In this document: positions 8,602 to 17,857 of the stretch, in pieces
Position numbering within the stretch: position 1 is the first letter of the stretch
Layout of the letters: each line of letters begins with the position of its first letter
Assembly (NCBI RefSeq): GCF_020035535.1
Contig: NZ_CP083349.1
Coordinates: forward strand, 4,056,001-4,120,000
Length of the DNA: 64,000 bases
Direction of reading: 5' to 3'
From: Ensifer adhaerens
Lineage (GTDB): Bacteria; Pseudomonadota; Alphaproteobacteria; Rhizobiales; Rhizobiaceae
Notes under the pieces: model-generated
Told to the model about the DNA's origin: nothing
Seen by the model: only the letters and a program-made list of their open reading frames with translations
Databases searched by the model: none
Made by a program: the position numbers and the translations under genes

Positions 8602-9171
8602 ATGACTTCCGCGCTGCGAAAAGCCCTGCTTGTTACCACCGTCGGCCTCTGCGGCCTCGTATCCGCGCCGATCGGCCTGTCTGTCATCGCCAACGGTCCT
8701 GCGCATCCGTTCTCGGCCGCGGCCCTCGCGGATGACAATGACGGCGACGATCATGGCGGTGGCGACCGCGACGGTCGCGGTCACGATGGCCGAGATGATC
8801 GCGACAACGACGACCGAGGTGGTCGGGACAACGACGACCGCGACGACAACGATCAGGGCGGTCGTCACGGCGACCACCATCGCGACGCAGGCCATCACGA
8901 TGACGACGATGATGACCGCGACGACGATCGCGATGACGACGACTTCCGGGATGCCCGCGACCGTCCCGAGATCGAGCTCCGGGTTTCGGAGGAAAGCCTT
9001 CGCGGTCTGCGCGACGGGTCGCTGATCGCCGTCGACGATCTCGGCCGTGTGCTGGAGGTCGAAGTGGAATTCGAACATGGCGTGCGTGTCGTGAAGGTCG
9101 AGCCGCACCGCGGCGATTTCCGCCGCAACCCGGGACCGATTACCAGCGTCTCCATCAGGCCGGCGCCCTAA
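8602..9171 (+). CDS. Exported Asp/Gly/His/Arg-rich low-complexity protein
   Basis: A 189-residue protein with RBS GGAG just upstream. Residues 1-43 form a signal peptide (LLVTTVGLCGLVSAPIGL, cleavage probably near AAALA). Residues about 44-118 are almost only Asp, Gly, His, Arg and Asn, with many DDR, HDG and DDDD runs. Residues about 120-189 look globular (RPEIELRVSEESLRGL, then a beta-rich segment). No known domain is recognised with confidence, though the layout copies that of the next gene, which ends in a PepSY-like segment. The acidic/His linker suggests cation binding in the periplasm. Likely a target or input of the two-component system downstream. Confidence 0.75.
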   Translation: MTSALRKALLVTTVGLCGLVSAPIGLSVIANGPAHPFSAAALADDNDGDDHGGGDRDGRGHDGRDDRDNDDRGGRDNDDRDDNDQGGRHGDHHRDAGHHDDDDDDRDDDRDDDDFRDARDRPEIELRVSEESLRGLRDGSLIAVDDLGRVLEVEVEFEHGVRVVKVEPHRGDFRRNPGPITSVSIRPAP

Positions 9172-9186
9172 TCTGTCCAGAAATGC

Positions 9187-9216
9187 CCGACGCATTACCC
9201 CCGCACGATGCGTCGG
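9187..9216. terminator. Hairpin after first acidic protein gene
   Basis: A perfect 9-bp stem CCGACGCAT/ATGCGTCGG with a 12-base loop, 15 bp after the stop at 9171. There is no T run, so it is a weak or factor-dependent terminator. Confidence 0.5.
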
Positions 9217-9263
9217 ATCGAAGGTCGACCGCCATCAGCCCGCCCGGCGGCTCGATCCGGCTA

Positions 9264-9304
9264 GCGCATGCCCCCCGTGCCAAACCGGCGCTGGGGGTAT
9301 GCGC
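9264..9304. other. Long hairpin in the leader of the second acidic protein gene
   Basis: Arms of about 12 bp (GCGCATGCCCCC against GGGGGTATGCGC, one mismatch) enclose a 17-base loop. The gap 9172-9475 contains this and the preceding hairpin and nothing else I recognise. It could be a terminator, attenuator or regulator site. Confidence 0.4.
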
Positions 9305-9475
9305 GTTGCTGGCGTTGTGGTCGCGGCTGGCGTAGGCTTGCGCACCATGGAGGCCCACCGGCACGCTGGCCTTGAGGGGCCAGAGGGTTGAGCCATCTTG
9401 ACGGCGAGGCCCGCGCGCGCTGAGGAAATGAACGCTGAAACCAAACCGATGAGGCAATCGCGACCGGATGATGCC

Positions 9476-9973
9476 ATGGCGATGACACGACGAGACCTGA
9501 TAGCGCTCTTCTGCTGCTCGCTCCTGCTTTCGTTGGCGCCGCAGCACGGTCGCTTTGCGGCCTTGGCAAAGGATGGCGGTGGCGGCGGTTCACACGGCGG
9601 CGGTGGCGACAATAGTGGCAGCGGCCACGGTGGCGGTGACGACGACCACGATGACGATCGCGGCAAAGACGGCGGTGGCGACGACGGCGATGATGATGAC
9701 GACGACGATGACGACGCAGGCGGCGGCGGCAGTGGGCGCCGCAGCGACCAGGAGCGTGCGCGCGATGCCGTCGAAAGAGGCGATATTCTGCCGTTGAAGG
9801 ATGTTCTCCGACTGGTCGACGAGGACAAATACGGCACAGTCATCGCCGTTGATCTCAGGCACTCCGGCAGCAGCGAGGTCTATCGGCTACGCACGCGTGA
9901 CCGGCAAGGGACGATCCGAAACCTGCGCATCAACGCGCGCACCGGAAAGTTCATGAACATCTTCGGTTTCTGA
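9476..9973 (+). CDS. Exported acidic protein with C-terminal PepSY-like domain
   Basis: The frame is open from 9398; I place the start at the ATG at 9476 (MAMTRRDLIALF), 165 residues. Starts at 9428 and 9449 are alternatives and none has a strong RBS. TRRDLIALFCCSLLLSLAP is a signal segment with a twin-arginine-like pair. Residues about 30-90 are a Gly/Asp/His run including nine Asp in a row. The last 70 residues (AVERGDILPLKDVLRLVDED, then beta strands ending ARTGKFMNIFGF) match the pattern of PepSY domains seen beside two-component genes. Only 8 bp separate it from the response regulator, so it is in the same operon. Confidence 0.78.
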   Translation: MAMTRRDLIALFCCSLLLSLAPQHGRFAALAKDGGGGGSHGGGGDNSGSGHGGGDDDHDDDRGKDGGGDDGDDDDDDDDDAGGGGSGRRSDQERARDAVERGDILPLKDVLRLVDEDKYGTVIAVDLRHSGSSEVYRLRTRDRQGTIRNLRINARTGKFMNIFGF

Positions 9974-9981
9974 GGGGCGGA

Positions 9982-10647
9982 ATGCGCATTCTTCTGGCGG
10001 AGGACGATCCCAATATCGCAGCCCATGTAACAAGCAGGCTCGAGGCGGAAGGCTATGGCGTCGATACGCTTGCGCTCGGGCCGGACATCTGGGAGCGAGG
10101 GGAAAGCGGCAACTATACTGCGATCATCCTCGACCTCGGTCTGCCGGGTATGGACGGGCTGTCGATCCTGAAGCGCTGGCGGCAGGCGGGGCTGGAGACG
10201 CCCGTCCTCGTGCTGACGGCGCGGGGCTCCTGGATGGAACGCGTCGACGGGTTCGATGCCGGCGCCGATGATTATCTGCCGAAGCCTTTTCGGGCCGAGG
10301 AGCTGCTGGCGCGGCTGAGGGCCCTGTTGCGGCGTGCCGGCCCGCGCGTCACATCGGTGCGGGCCGCCGGGCGCTTCACCCTCGACGAGGCGACGCGGCG
10401 TGTGACCTTCGATGGAGCGCCGCTCGAACTCAGTCCTCTCGAATACCGCATGGTCGCGCTCTTCTTCGACCGCAAGGGCCAGGTGGTCACGCCGCTGGAA
10501 CTGGCGAGCCATGTTCAGGGCCGCGATGACGACACGGCCAAGAACGCCGTCGAGGCGATGATCGCCCGTCTGCGCAAGAAGACGGAAAGCGGCGCAATCG
10601 AAACCCGGCGCGGCTTCGGCTATGTTTTGCCGGACGGGCCGGCATGA
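9982..10647 (+). CDS. OmpR/PhoP-family response regulator
   Basis: A 221-residue transcription factor. The receiver domain (1-120) has the acidic pair EDD at 7-9, phospho-acceptor Asp51 in IILDLGLPGMDG, Thr in LTARG and Lys in LPKPF. The winged-helix DNA-binding domain (about 128-218) has LSPLEYRMVALFF and TRRGFGYVL. RBS GAGGGGCGGA. Its stop overlaps the kinase start (ATGA), so both are co-translated. It resembles rhizobial PhoP/FeuP-type regulators, but I cannot assign a specific name. The gene upstream encodes a PepSY protein, a common partner or target of this regulator class. Confidence 0.93.
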   Translation: MRILLAEDDPNIAAHVTSRLEAEGYGVDTLALGPDIWERGESGNYTAIILDLGLPGMDGLSILKRWRQAGLETPVLVLTARGSWMERVDGFDAGADDYLPKPFRAEELLARLRALLRRAGPRVTSVRAAGRFTLDEATRRVTFDGAPLELSPLEYRMVALFFDRKGQVVTPLELASHVQGRDDDTAKNAVEAMIARLRKKTESGAIETRRGFGYVLPDGPA

Positions 10648-12011
10648 TCCGTTCGCTGCGGCTTAGGCTGGCCATCGGCGCATCGATCGCCATAGGCTTG
10701 GTGCTGCTGGTGGTTTGGCTCTCCTTGAGCAGGCTTTTTACCGACTACGTTGTCGAACGCTACCGCGCGGAAATGGCGACGTTGGTCGATACCATCGCCG
10801 CCCAGGTGACGGTGCGCGATGGCGAGCTCGTTCTGCCGCGAGAGCCGGCCGATCCGCGGCTGAGCCTGCCGGCTGGCGGACGCTACTGGCAGATCACTCG
10901 CGATGGCGGCACCCCCATTCGCTCGCGCTCTCTATGGGATACGGTGATCGGCGACGATCGGCCGTCGGCGCCGCACCATCTGGGCTTCCTGGAGATGGAA
11001 GGTCCGGACGGGGCGCCCATGCTGATCTACCAGCAGGCCCTGGCGCTCGGCGAGGGACCGACCGCGCAACGGTTTTCCGTTGCGGCAGGCTTTGCCCGCA
11101 CTGAACTCGACGATGCGCTGGCTGCCTTTCACAGCCAGATCCGGCTGATGCTGCTCGCAACCGCCTTCGTACTCGTTGGTGCCGCCTTCCTGCAGGGCGC
11201 GCTCGGGCTTTCGCCGCTGGTGCGCTTGCGCGATCGGGCAGCCCGCGTTCGTTCTGGCGCCGAGAAGGACTTCGGCTCGGCCGGCCCCAGCGAAGTCCAG
11301 CCGCTGGTCGCCGAGATCAACTTGCTACTCTCCGAGCGCGAGACAGCCCTGGCGCAGGCGCGCGCCCGTGCCAGCGATCTGGCCCACGGGCTGAAGACGC
11401 CGCTGACCGTGCTTGCCCAGCTTGCCGAGAGCCTGCCGGAGGGCCAGCGGCAGACCGCGCTCGAGCAGGTCGATCTCGTGCGCCAGCGCGCCGATCGCCA
11501 GCTGCAGGCGGCCCGCATGGGCGTCGAGCGCATGGCGACCACGTCGATCGCGACCCTTGGGGGTAAGCTGGTCAACGTCCTGCGCCCGATCACGGCGGAA
11601 CGCGGCATTGCCTGGGAAGTCGATGTCGATCCGTCGATCTCGCTCGACGTCGACCCGGCCGACCTCGCCGAATGCCTCGGCAACTTGCTCGACAACGCCG
11701 CCAAATGGGCGCGGAGCCGCATCCGCCTTTCGGCCGAGGCGACAGGCGGGCGTGTGCGCATTGCCGTTGGCGATGACGGGCCGGGCGTTGCCGAGGGCGA
11801 CAGGGAACAGGTGATGCGCCGCGGCACCCATGGCGAGAACACAGAGGGCAATCACGCCGCGAACACCGGCCTTGGACTTGCGATCAGCGCCGATATCGCG
11901 GATGCCTATGGTGCGGTGCTGTCGCTGGGGCAGTCGCCGCTGGGCGGCCTCGAGGCCGCATTGCTTTTCGACGCCGGCGGCGGCCGCCGGAGACCACGCG
12001 ATCCTGCCTAG
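10644..12011 (+). CDS. Sensor histidine kinase
   Basis: A 455-residue membrane kinase. TM1 is near residues 8-29 and TM2 near 163-185, with a periplasmic sensor of about 130 residues between them, followed by a HAMP-like linker. The phospho-acceptor is His in DLAHGLKTPLTVL; N box LLDNAAKWA, G1 DDGPGVAEGD, G2 NTGLGLAISADI. It overlaps the response regulator by 4 bp. The architecture resembles PhoQ/FeuQ kinases. Together with the two acidic periplasmic proteins upstream, the sensor may read divalent cations, but that is an inference. Confidence 0.93.
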   Translation: MIRSLRLRLAIGASIAIGLVLLVVWLSLSRLFTDYVVERYRAEMATLVDTIAAQVTVRDGELVLPREPADPRLSLPAGGRYWQITRDGGTPIRSRSLWDTVIGDDRPSAPHHLGFLEMEGPDGAPMLIYQQALALGEGPTAQRFSVAAGFARTELDDALAAFHSQIRLMLLATAFVLVGAAFLQGALGLSPLVRLRDRAARVRSGAEKDFGSAGPSEVQPLVAEINLLLSERETALAQARARASDLAHGLKTPLTVLAQLAESLPEGQRQTALEQVDLVRQRADRQLQAARMGVERMATTSIATLGGKLVNVLRPITAERGIAWEVDVDPSISLDVDPADLAECLGNLLDNAAKWARSRIRLSAEATGGRVRIAVGDDGPGVAEGDREQVMRRGTHGENTEGNHAANTGLGLAISADIADAYGAVLSLGQSPLGGLEAALLFDAGGGRRRPRDPA

Positions 12012-12102
12012 GGCGCGTGCTTCCAGATGTGCTGGAAGATGCGCCGGACAAAGATGGGGACGCGCCGTGCCACAGCTCGCAGCGTCATCTTCGATTCCCC
12101 AG

Positions 12103-12131
12103 TTGCGCTTTTCGGGATGTGCGGTTATAAG
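12103..12131 (+). promoter_or_regulatory. Promoter of rpmI-rplT
   Basis: TTGCGC (-35, 12103-12108), 17-bp spacer, TATAAG (-10, 12126-12131). It predicts a leader of roughly 95 nt before the rpmI start, containing a small CGGCA/TGCCG stem. No leader peptide is visible. Confidence 0.65.
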
Positions 12132-12234
12132 CCCCCGTCCGAACGGTCCGGCAGGGCATGCCGTGGCCGTTCTTAACGCTGGAAATGGACCTCGTCTGTC
12201 CGTTTCGCATTCTTAAGAACAATGGAGTAGCAAA

Positions 12235-12438
12235 ATGCCCAAGATGAAGACGAAATCGTCTGCCAAGAAGCGGTTCAAGATCACCGCAACCGGCAAGGTT
12301 CGTGCTGCCGCCGCTGGTAAGCGCCACGGCATGATCAAGCGTACCAATAAGTTCATCCGCGACGCGCGTGGAACCATGGTTCTCGCCGAGCCCGATGGCA
12401 AGAAGGTCGTCAAGAACTACCTGCCGAACGGTCTCTAA
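12235..12438 (+). CDS. rpmI: Ribosomal protein L35
   Basis: A 67-residue basic protein beginning [15 protein letters not shown], the unmistakable L35 N-terminus, ending NYLPNGL. It binds 23S rRNA in the large subunit. It is the first gene of a two-gene unit with rplT, 39 bp downstream. In many bacteria it sits in an infC-rpmI-rplT operon; here infC is 3.8 kb upstream and a separate promoter precedes rpmI. Confidence 0.99.
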   Translation: MPKMKTKSSAKKRFKITATGKVRAAAAGKRHGMIKRTNKFIRDARGTMVLAEPDGKKVVKNYLPNGL

Positions 12439-12477
12439 GACTTTCAGGCATATTGGACACGTTAAGGAGATCATGAC

Positions 12478-12882
12478 ATGGCACGTGTAAAACGCGGCGT
12501 TACCGCTCACGCCAAGCACAAGAAGACGCTGAAGGCAGCCAAGGGCTTCTACGGCCGTCGCAAGAACACCATCCGCGCCGCCAAGGCAGCGGTTGATCGT
12601 TCGAAGCAGTTCGCTTACCGCGACCGCAAGGTCAACAAGCGCAACTTCCGCGCTCTCTGGATCCAGCGCATCAACGCTGCCGTCCGCGAATTCGGCCTGA
12701 CCTACGGCCGCTTCATCGACGGTCTGAACAAGGCTGGCATCGAAGTCGACCGCAAGGTTCTGTCCGACATGGCTATCCATGAGCCGGCAGCATTCGGCGC
12801 CCTCGTCGAAGCTTCCAAGAAGGCGCTCGCCTATCTCAAGGAAGCCGGCACGGCAAACGAGTTTGAAAGCGCTGTCCGTTAA
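12478..12882 (+). CDS. rplT: Ribosomal protein L20
   Basis: A 134-residue protein beginning [16 protein letters not shown], with the family segment [20 protein letters not shown] and [20 protein letters not shown]20 is an early 50S assembly protein. Alphaproteobacterial L20 carries a C-terminal extension compared with the 118-residue E. coli protein, here ending [26 protein letters not shown] is 9 bp upstream. A strong terminator follows. Confidence 0.99.
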   Translation: MARVKRGVTAHAKHKKTLKAAKGFYGRRKNTIRAAKAAVDRSKQFAYRDRKVNKRNFRALWIQRINAAVREFGLTYGRFIDGLNKAGIEVDRKVLSDMAIHEPAAFGALVEASKKALAYLKEAGTANEFESAVR

Positions 12883-12922
12883 GCCAGCGTTTTCCCAAAA
12901 TCGTTCTTGAAATTTGTTGGGA

Positions 12923-12955
12923 AACCCGCGCTGGCAGGGCTGGCGCGGGTTTTTC
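12923..12955 (+). terminator. Terminator of rpmI-rplT
   Basis: Stem AACCCGCGC/GCGCGGGTT with an 11-base loop, followed by a T-rich stretch, about 40 bp after the rplT stop. Confidence 0.92.
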
Positions 12956-12973
12956 TTATTCTGCGGGACGAAA

Positions 12974-13801
12974 GTGCACCACGATCGAAAGGGACCGTCA
13001 GCGGTTCCGGAGCTTGATGACGACGACATGAAGGCTTTGCTGGCTGCGCTCGCCGCCGGCAGGGAACGTGTCGAGTGTTGCGAGCTCAAGGATCGGACGG
13101 TCTGGATCAAGCGCTACCGTCACCCAGGCCCACGCCTCATCCTGCGTGCTCAGGCGCTCGTCGCGCGGCTCAGCGGATTGCCGGTCCTGCGGCCTTCGCC
13201 ACTTCTCGGCATCGAGGGCATGATCGAGCGCGAGGTCCGCCAGATCGCTCTCTTTTCCGAAGCCGGCTTCAGGGCACCCGAAGTCCTGTATCGCGGCCCG
13301 ACGGTCCTGGTCCTCTCGCACCTGGGACTGCCGGTCAGCAAGCAGATGGGGCCGTTGTGCGCCAGCGACGCGGAAGCGCATGACCAGTTGCTTGTCCGCT
13401 GCGCGGCGGAGCTCGGGCGGCTGCATGCCGCCGGGCTTTGCCACGGCCGGCCGCATCCGCGCGATTTCGTCATCGATGGCGACACGTTCGGCTTCCTCGA
13501 TTTCGAGGAGGTGCCGGCCACCGTGATGCCGCTTGCGACCGCTCAGGCGCGCGACTTGTGGCTTCTGTTCCTGCAGGTGGCGAGCAGGGCGCTGCGACCG
13601 GAGACGCCGGACCGAGCCTTTGCAGCCTGGAAGGTCGTCGCCCCCAGGGCGGCTGCCCGCGCGCTGGGTGAGTTTATTCCGATGGTCCGGCGCTTCTTGC
13701 CGCTTGCGCGCTTTCTGCTGCGCATGCGCGAGGGACAGGACCTCGTCCGTTTCATTGCCGCGACGGCCTATCTGGCCAACGTGACGCAATCATATTCCTG
13801 A
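12974..13801 (+). CDS. Lipopolysaccharide-kinase-like (InaA/RIO-type) protein
   Basis: About 275 residues from a GTG at 12974; an ATG at 13028 (MKALLAALAAG) is an alternative. The frame is also open through the terminator upstream, so the longer start at 12914 is rejected. Kinase-like features are a Lys in VWIKRYRHPG, a Glu in IEREVRQIALFSEAG, a catalytic-loop-like LHAAGLCHGRPHPRDFVIDG and a metal-binding segment FGFLDFEEV (D-F-E in place of DFG). These match small protein-kinase-fold enzymes related to InaA/WaaP and aminoglycoside kinases. The catalytic loop has HGRPHPRDF, where HGDLHxxN would be canonical, so activity is uncertain. It stands between rplT and pheS. Confidence 0.6.
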   Translation: MHHDRKGPSAVPELDDDDMKALLAALAAGRERVECCELKDRTVWIKRYRHPGPRLILRAQALVARLSGLPVLRPSPLLGIEGMIEREVRQIALFSEAGFRAPEVLYRGPTVLVLSHLGLPVSKQMGPLCASDAEAHDQLLVRCAAELGRLHAAGLCHGRPHPRDFVIDGDTFGFLDFEEVPATVMPLATAQARDLWLLFLQVASRALRPETPDRAFAAWKVVAPRAAARALGEFIPMVRRFLPLARFLLRMREGQDLVRFIAATAYLANVTQSYS

Positions 13802-13853
13802 AGACTAGAACCGATATAGAACCGAACCCATTCCCGCATCGAGGCAGGACAGA

Positions 13854-14936
13854 ATGAGCGAACTGGAAACACTGGAACGGACACTGCTGGCGGACATCGA
13901 CGCCGCCGGTGACGAAGGATCGATCGAGACGGTGCGCGTCAACGCGCTCGGCAAGAAGGGCTCGATCTCCGAGCTCTTGAAGACGCTCGGAACCATGACG
14001 CCGGAAGAGCGCCAGACCCGCGGCGCGCAGATCAACGCGCTGAAGAACACGGTTGCCGAGGCGATCGCCGCCCGCAAGTCGGCGCTCAAGGATCAGGCTA
14101 TCGCCGAGCGCCTGGCGCGCGAGACCGTCGATATCAGCCTGCCGGTCCGCTCGTCGCCCGCCGAGCGCGGCCGCATTCACCCGATCAGCCAGATCGTTGA
14201 CGAGATCACCGCGATCTTCGGCGACATGGGCTTCTCGATCGCGGAAGGTCCCGATATCGAGACCGACTACTACAACTTCACGGCGCTGAATTTCCCCGAG
14301 GGCCATCCGGCCCGCGAGATGCACGACACCTTCTTCTTCAACCCGGATGAGAAGGGCGATCGCAAGGTGCTGCGTACGCACACCTCGCCGGTGCAGATCC
14401 GCACCATGGAAGCGCAGCAGCCGCCGATCCGCATCATCATCCCCGGCAAGACTTACCGCCAGGATTCCGATGCGACCCATTCGCCGATGTTCCACCAGGT
14501 CGAAGGCCTGGTCATCGACAAGGCTGCGAACGTCGCCAACATGCGCTGGGTGCTGGAAGAATTCTGCAAGGCCTTCTTCGAGGTCGACCAGGTGACGATG
14601 CGTTTCCGCCCGTCCTTCTTCCCCTTCACCGAGCCGTCCTTCGAGGTCGACATCCAGTGTGACCGTTCCGGCCCGATCGTGAAGTTCGGCGAGGGCACCG
14701 ACTGGATGGAGATCCTCGGCTGCGGCATGGTGCACCCGAATGTGCTGCGCTCCGGCGGGCTCGATCCGGACGAGTATCAGGGCTTCGCCTGGGGCATGGG
14801 CCTCGATCGCATCGCCATGCTGAAATACGGCATGCCGGACCTGCGCGACTTCTTCAACGCCGACGTTCGCTGGATGACCCATTACGGCTTCCGCCCGCTG
14901 GACATGCCGACGCTGTTCGGCGGTCTCTCGGCCTGA
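13854..14936 (+). CDS. pheS: Phenylalanyl-tRNA synthetase alpha subunit
   Basis: A 360-residue class II synthetase alpha chain that forms phenylalanyl-tRNA within an alpha2-beta2 enzyme. An N-terminal coiled coil (1-85) is followed by the catalytic core: motif 1 near [19 protein letters not shown], motif 2 [25 protein letters not shown], and motif 3 [20 protein letters not shown] is well placed. It is followed by pheT after 33 bp. Length and order are standard. Confidence 0.99.
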   Translation: MSELETLERTLLADIDAAGDEGSIETVRVNALGKKGSISELLKTLGTMTPEERQTRGAQINALKNTVAEAIAARKSALKDQAIAERLARETVDISLPVRSSPAERGRIHPISQIVDEITAIFGDMGFSIAEGPDIETDYYNFTALNFPEGHPAREMHDTFFFNPDEKGDRKVLRTHTSPVQIRTMEAQQPPIRIIIPGKTYRQDSDATHSPMFHQVEGLVIDKAANVANMRWVLEEFCKAFFEVDQVTMRFRPSFFPFTEPSFEVDIQCDRSGPIVKFGEGTDWMEILGCGMVHPNVLRSGGLDPDEYQGFAWGMGLDRIAMLKYGMPDLRDFFNADVRWMTHYGFRPLDMPTLFGGLSA

Positions 14937-14969
14937 TCGCGCGCAGATATTTAGGACACAGGTGAAATC

Positions 14970-17396
14970 ATGAAATTCACGCTTTCCTGGCTCAAGGACC
15001 ACCTTGAAACCGACGCCACGCTCGAGGAAATCTGCGCGCGCCTGACGATGATCGGGCTCGAAGTGGAAGACGTCGACGACAAGGCCGCCTTCAAGCCCTT
15101 CGTCATCGCCAAGGTCGTCTCGGCCGAGCAGCATCCGAACGCCGACAAGCTTCGCGTGCTGATGGTGGACACCGGCTCGGGCGCTCCGATCCAGGTCGTC
15201 TGCGGCGCACCGAATGCGCGCGCGGGCCTCGTCGGCGCCTTTGCGGCACCCGGCACCTACGTGCCCGGCATCGACGTGACGCTTGCCGTCGGCACCATCC
15301 GTGGCGTCGAAAGCCGCGGCATGATGTGCTCGGAAAAGGAACTGCAGATCTCCGACGACCACAACGGCATCATCGACCTTCCCGCCGATGCGCCCGTCGG
15401 CACGAGCTATGCCACTTACGCCGGCCTCGACGATCCGATGATCGAGATCAACCTCACGCCGAACCGGCCGGACTGCACCAGCGTCTACGGCATTGCCCGC
15501 GACCTCGCTGCCTCCGGCCTCGGCACGCTGAAGACGCGAAAGGCACCGTCCTTCGCGGTTGAAGGCGAGACACCGGTGAAGCTGAGGCTCGACCTCGGTG
15601 AAGACACGCACCTGTGCCCGGGCTTCTCGCTGCGGCTGGTGCGCGGCGTCAAGAACGGCCCGTCGCCGAAGTGGATGCAGCAGCGGCTGCTCGCCATCGG
15701 CCTGCGCCCGATCAACGCACTGGTCGATATCACCAATTACATGACCTTCGACCAGGGCCGGCCGATGCACGTCTTCGACGCCGCCAAGGTCAAGGGCAAC
15801 CTGACGGTTCGCCGCGCCAAGGACGGCGAGACGGTGCTGGCACTCGACCAGCGTGAATACAAGCTCGGCCCCAACAACGTGGTTATTGCGGACGAGAAGG
15901 CGATCGAGTCGATCGGCGGCGTCATGGGCGGCGAGCACTCCGGCTGCGACGAGAACACGACTGACGTGCTGATCGAGTCGGCCCTCTGGGATCCGATGAA
16001 CATCGCGAAGACCGGCCGCACGCTCGGCATCATCACCGATGCGCGCTACCGGTTCGAGCGCGGCGTCGACCCGGAATACATGGTGCCCGGTCTCGAACGC
16101 ACCACCGAACTGGTGCTCGAACTCTGCGGCGGCCAGGCGGCCAAGGCAGAAGTGGTCGGCTATGCCGGCCATACGCCGAAGATCGTCGATTTCCCGGTTT
16201 CCGAAGTGAAGCGCCTGACCGGCCTCGAAGTCTCCTCCGAGGAAAGCGTCTCGATCCTGAAGAAGCTCGGCTTCGGCGTCGAAGGTTCGGGTGAACGCTT
16301 CAAGGTCTCGGTCCCGTCCTGGCGCCCGGATGTCGACGGCAAGGCTGACCTCGTTGAAGAGGTCATGCGCATCCACGGCGTCGACAACATCGTCGCCGCG
16401 CCGCTGCCGAGCCATGGCACCGTCAACGGCAAGATCCTGACGACGCTGCAGATCCGCACCCGACTCGCCAAGCGCGCGCTCGCAAGCCGCGGCATGCTGG
16501 AAGCGGTCACCTGGTCGTTCATTTCCGAGGAGCAGGCAAAGCTCTTCGGCGGCGGCTCTGCCGCGCTGAAGCTCGCCAACCCGATCGCCTCCGACATGTC
16601 GGACATGCGTCCGTCGCTGCTGCCGGGCCTGCTGACCGCTGCGCAGCGCAATGCTGACAAGGGCTTTGGCGACGTCGCGATCTTCGAAGTCTCCGGTACC
16701 TATGAAGGCGACACGCCCGATACTCAGCGCCGCGTTGCCGGCGGCATCCGCCGTGGCACGGCTTCGCTGGCCGGTGCCGGTCGTCTCTGGTCGAACGCGG
16801 CCAAGGGTGGCGGCAAGCCGGTCGACGTTTTCGACGCCAAGGCCGACGCCATTGCCGTGCTCGAAGCCTGCGGCGTGCCGATGGGCAACGTTCAGTTCGA
16901 GCCGGGCGGTCCCGCCTGGTACCACCCGGGCCGTTCCGGCACGATCAAGCTCGGCCCGAAGATCGTTCTCGGCACCTTCGGCGAATTCCATCCGAAGACG
17001 CTCGAAGCGCTCGACGTCTCGGGCGCGCTCGCAGGCTTCGAGATCTATGTCGATGCCATGCCCGAGCCGAAGAAGAAGGCGACCCGCACCAAGCCGGCGC
17101 TCGACCTCTCGCCATTCCAGGCGGTGAAGCGCGACTTCGCCTTCGTCGTCGACAAGGCGGTGGAAGCCGGCGTCATCCTGCGCGCCGCCTCCGGTGCCGA
17201 TCGCAAGCTGGTGACCGGCGTCAGCGTCTTCGACGTGTTCGAGGGTGCGTCGCTCGGCGAGGGCAAGAAGTCGATCGCGATCGAAGTCACCATCCAGCCG
17301 GTCGAGCGCACGCTGACCGACGAGGACTTCGAGGCGCTGACCGCCAAGATCGTCGCCAACGTGACGAAAACGACGGGCGGCGTGCTGCGCGCCTGA
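14970..17396 (+). CDS. pheT: Phenylalanyl-tRNA synthetase beta subunit
   Basis: An 808-residue beta chain. Domains in order: N-terminal B1, tRNA-binding EMAP-like fold (about 40-150, with [12 protein letters not shown]), B3/B4 editing region (about 210-390), B5, catalytic-like B6-B7, and a C-terminal FDX-ACB domain (from about 710). The N-terminus [16 protein letters not shown] is typical. It forms the anticodon-binding and editing half of PheRS. Co-transcribed with pheS and closed by a strong hairpin at 17418. Confidence 0.99.
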   Translation: MKFTLSWLKDHLETDATLEEICARLTMIGLEVEDVDDKAAFKPFVIAKVVSAEQHPNADKLRVLMVDTGSGAPIQVVCGAPNARAGLVGAFAAPGTYVPGIDVTLAVGTIRGVESRGMMCSEKELQISDDHNGIIDLPADAPVGTSYATYAGLDDPMIEINLTPNRPDCTSVYGIARDLAASGLGTLKTRKAPSFAVEGETPVKLRLDLGEDTHLCPGFSLRLVRGVKNGPSPKWMQQRLLAIGLRPINALVDITNYMTFDQGRPMHVFDAAKVKGNLTVRRAKDGETVLALDQREYKLGPNNVVIADEKAIESIGGVMGGEHSGCDENTTDVLIESALWDPMNIAKTGRTLGIITDARYRFERGVDPEYMVPGLERTTELVLELCGGQAAKAEVVGYAGHTPKIVDFPVSEVKRLTGLEVSSEESVSILKKLGFGVEGSGERFKVSVPSWRPDVDGKADLVEEVMRIHGVDNIVAAPLPSHGTVNGKILTTLQIRTRLAKRALASRGMLEAVTWSFISEEQAKLFGGGSAALKLANPIASDMSDMRPSLLPGLLTAAQRNADKGFGDVAIFEVSGTYEGDTPDTQRRVAGGIRRGTASLAGAGRLWSNAAKGGGKPVDVFDAKADAIAVLEACGVPMGNVQFEPGGPAWYHPGRSGTIKLGPKIVLGTFGEFHPKTLEALDVSGALAGFEIYVDAMPEPKKKATRTKPALDLSPFQAVKRDFAFVVDKAVEAGVILRAASGADRKLVTGVSVFDVFEGASLGEGKKSIAIEVTIQPVERTLTDEDFEALTAKIVANVTKTTGGVLRA

Positions 17397-17417
17397 TCCG
17401 AGCCAACACGGCAGATA

Positions 17418-17452
17418 CGAAAAGGGCCGCTGCATTGCAGCGGCCCTTTTCG
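17418..17452. terminator. Bidirectional terminator after pheT
   Basis: A perfect 17-bp stem (arm CGAAAAGGGCCGCTGCA) with a single-base gap, A and T runs on both sides. It lies between pheT and the convergent VOC gene. Confidence 0.93.
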
Positions 17453-17458
17453 CTTGAG

Positions 17459-17857
17459 CTAATCGGTATGCTGCATCAGTTCGATGCGGTTGCCGAAGGG
17501 ATCGTCGACATAACATCTGCGGTAGCCGGCAAGCGGCTCGTCTTCGACCGTTGCCACGCCAGCCGCTTCGAGCCGCAGCCTCAGGCGATCGAGATCGTCG
17601 ACGAGGAAAGCGGGGTGGGCCTTGCGCGCCGGCCTGAAGTCCGGGTCGATGCCGAGATGCAGGCGGATGCTGCCTTGCTCGAACCAGCAGCCACCTCGGG
17701 CAAGAAGGTTGGCCGGCTTGCTGACCTCAGAGAAACCGAAGAGACCGCCGTAGAAGCCGCGTGCCGCCGGTTCGGCACCCGCCGGCATGGCAAGCTGGAT
17801 ATGGTCGATGCCGATGAGCCTGCCCGTCGGCTCCGATTTCGGCAGGATCGCCGTCAT
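17459..17857 (-). CDS. VOC-family (glyoxalase-fold) protein
   Basis: A 132-residue single-domain vicinal-oxygen-chelate fold protein. IGIDHIQLAMPAG contains the first metal-ligand-type histidine, HLGIDPDFRPARKAHPAFLVDD the middle strand region, and VDDPFGNRIELMQ ends with the usual Glu. The family ranges from glyoxalases and dioxygenases to drug-binding proteins, so the substrate is unknown. Its ATG overlaps the stop of the upstream gene by 4 bp. Confidence 0.85.
   Translation of the reverse strand: MTAILPKSEPTGRLIGIDHIQLAMPAGAEPAARGFYGGLFGFSEVSKPANLLARGGCWFEQGSIRLHLGIDPDFRPARKAHPAFLVDDLDRLRLRLEAAGVATVEDEPLAGYRRCYVDDPFGNRIELMQHTD

Noticed and set aside
8536..9195. Minus-strand frame with long Val/Ile runs resembling membrane helices
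   Set aside because: It mirrors the GAC/GGC repeats coding for the Asp/Gly linker; the plus frame has RBS, signal peptide and operon context.
9982..12011. Assignment of the two-component genes as feuP/feuQ
   Set aside because: Motifs fit the wider PhoP/FeuP type but the neighbours and sensor domain do not allow a specific name without a search.
13752..17516. A 1254-residue open frame on the minus strand across pheS-pheT
   Set aside because: It is antisense to two clearly recognised essential genes, shows no known motifs, and is rich in Arg/Asp/His, a sign of codon mirroring in GC-rich DNA.
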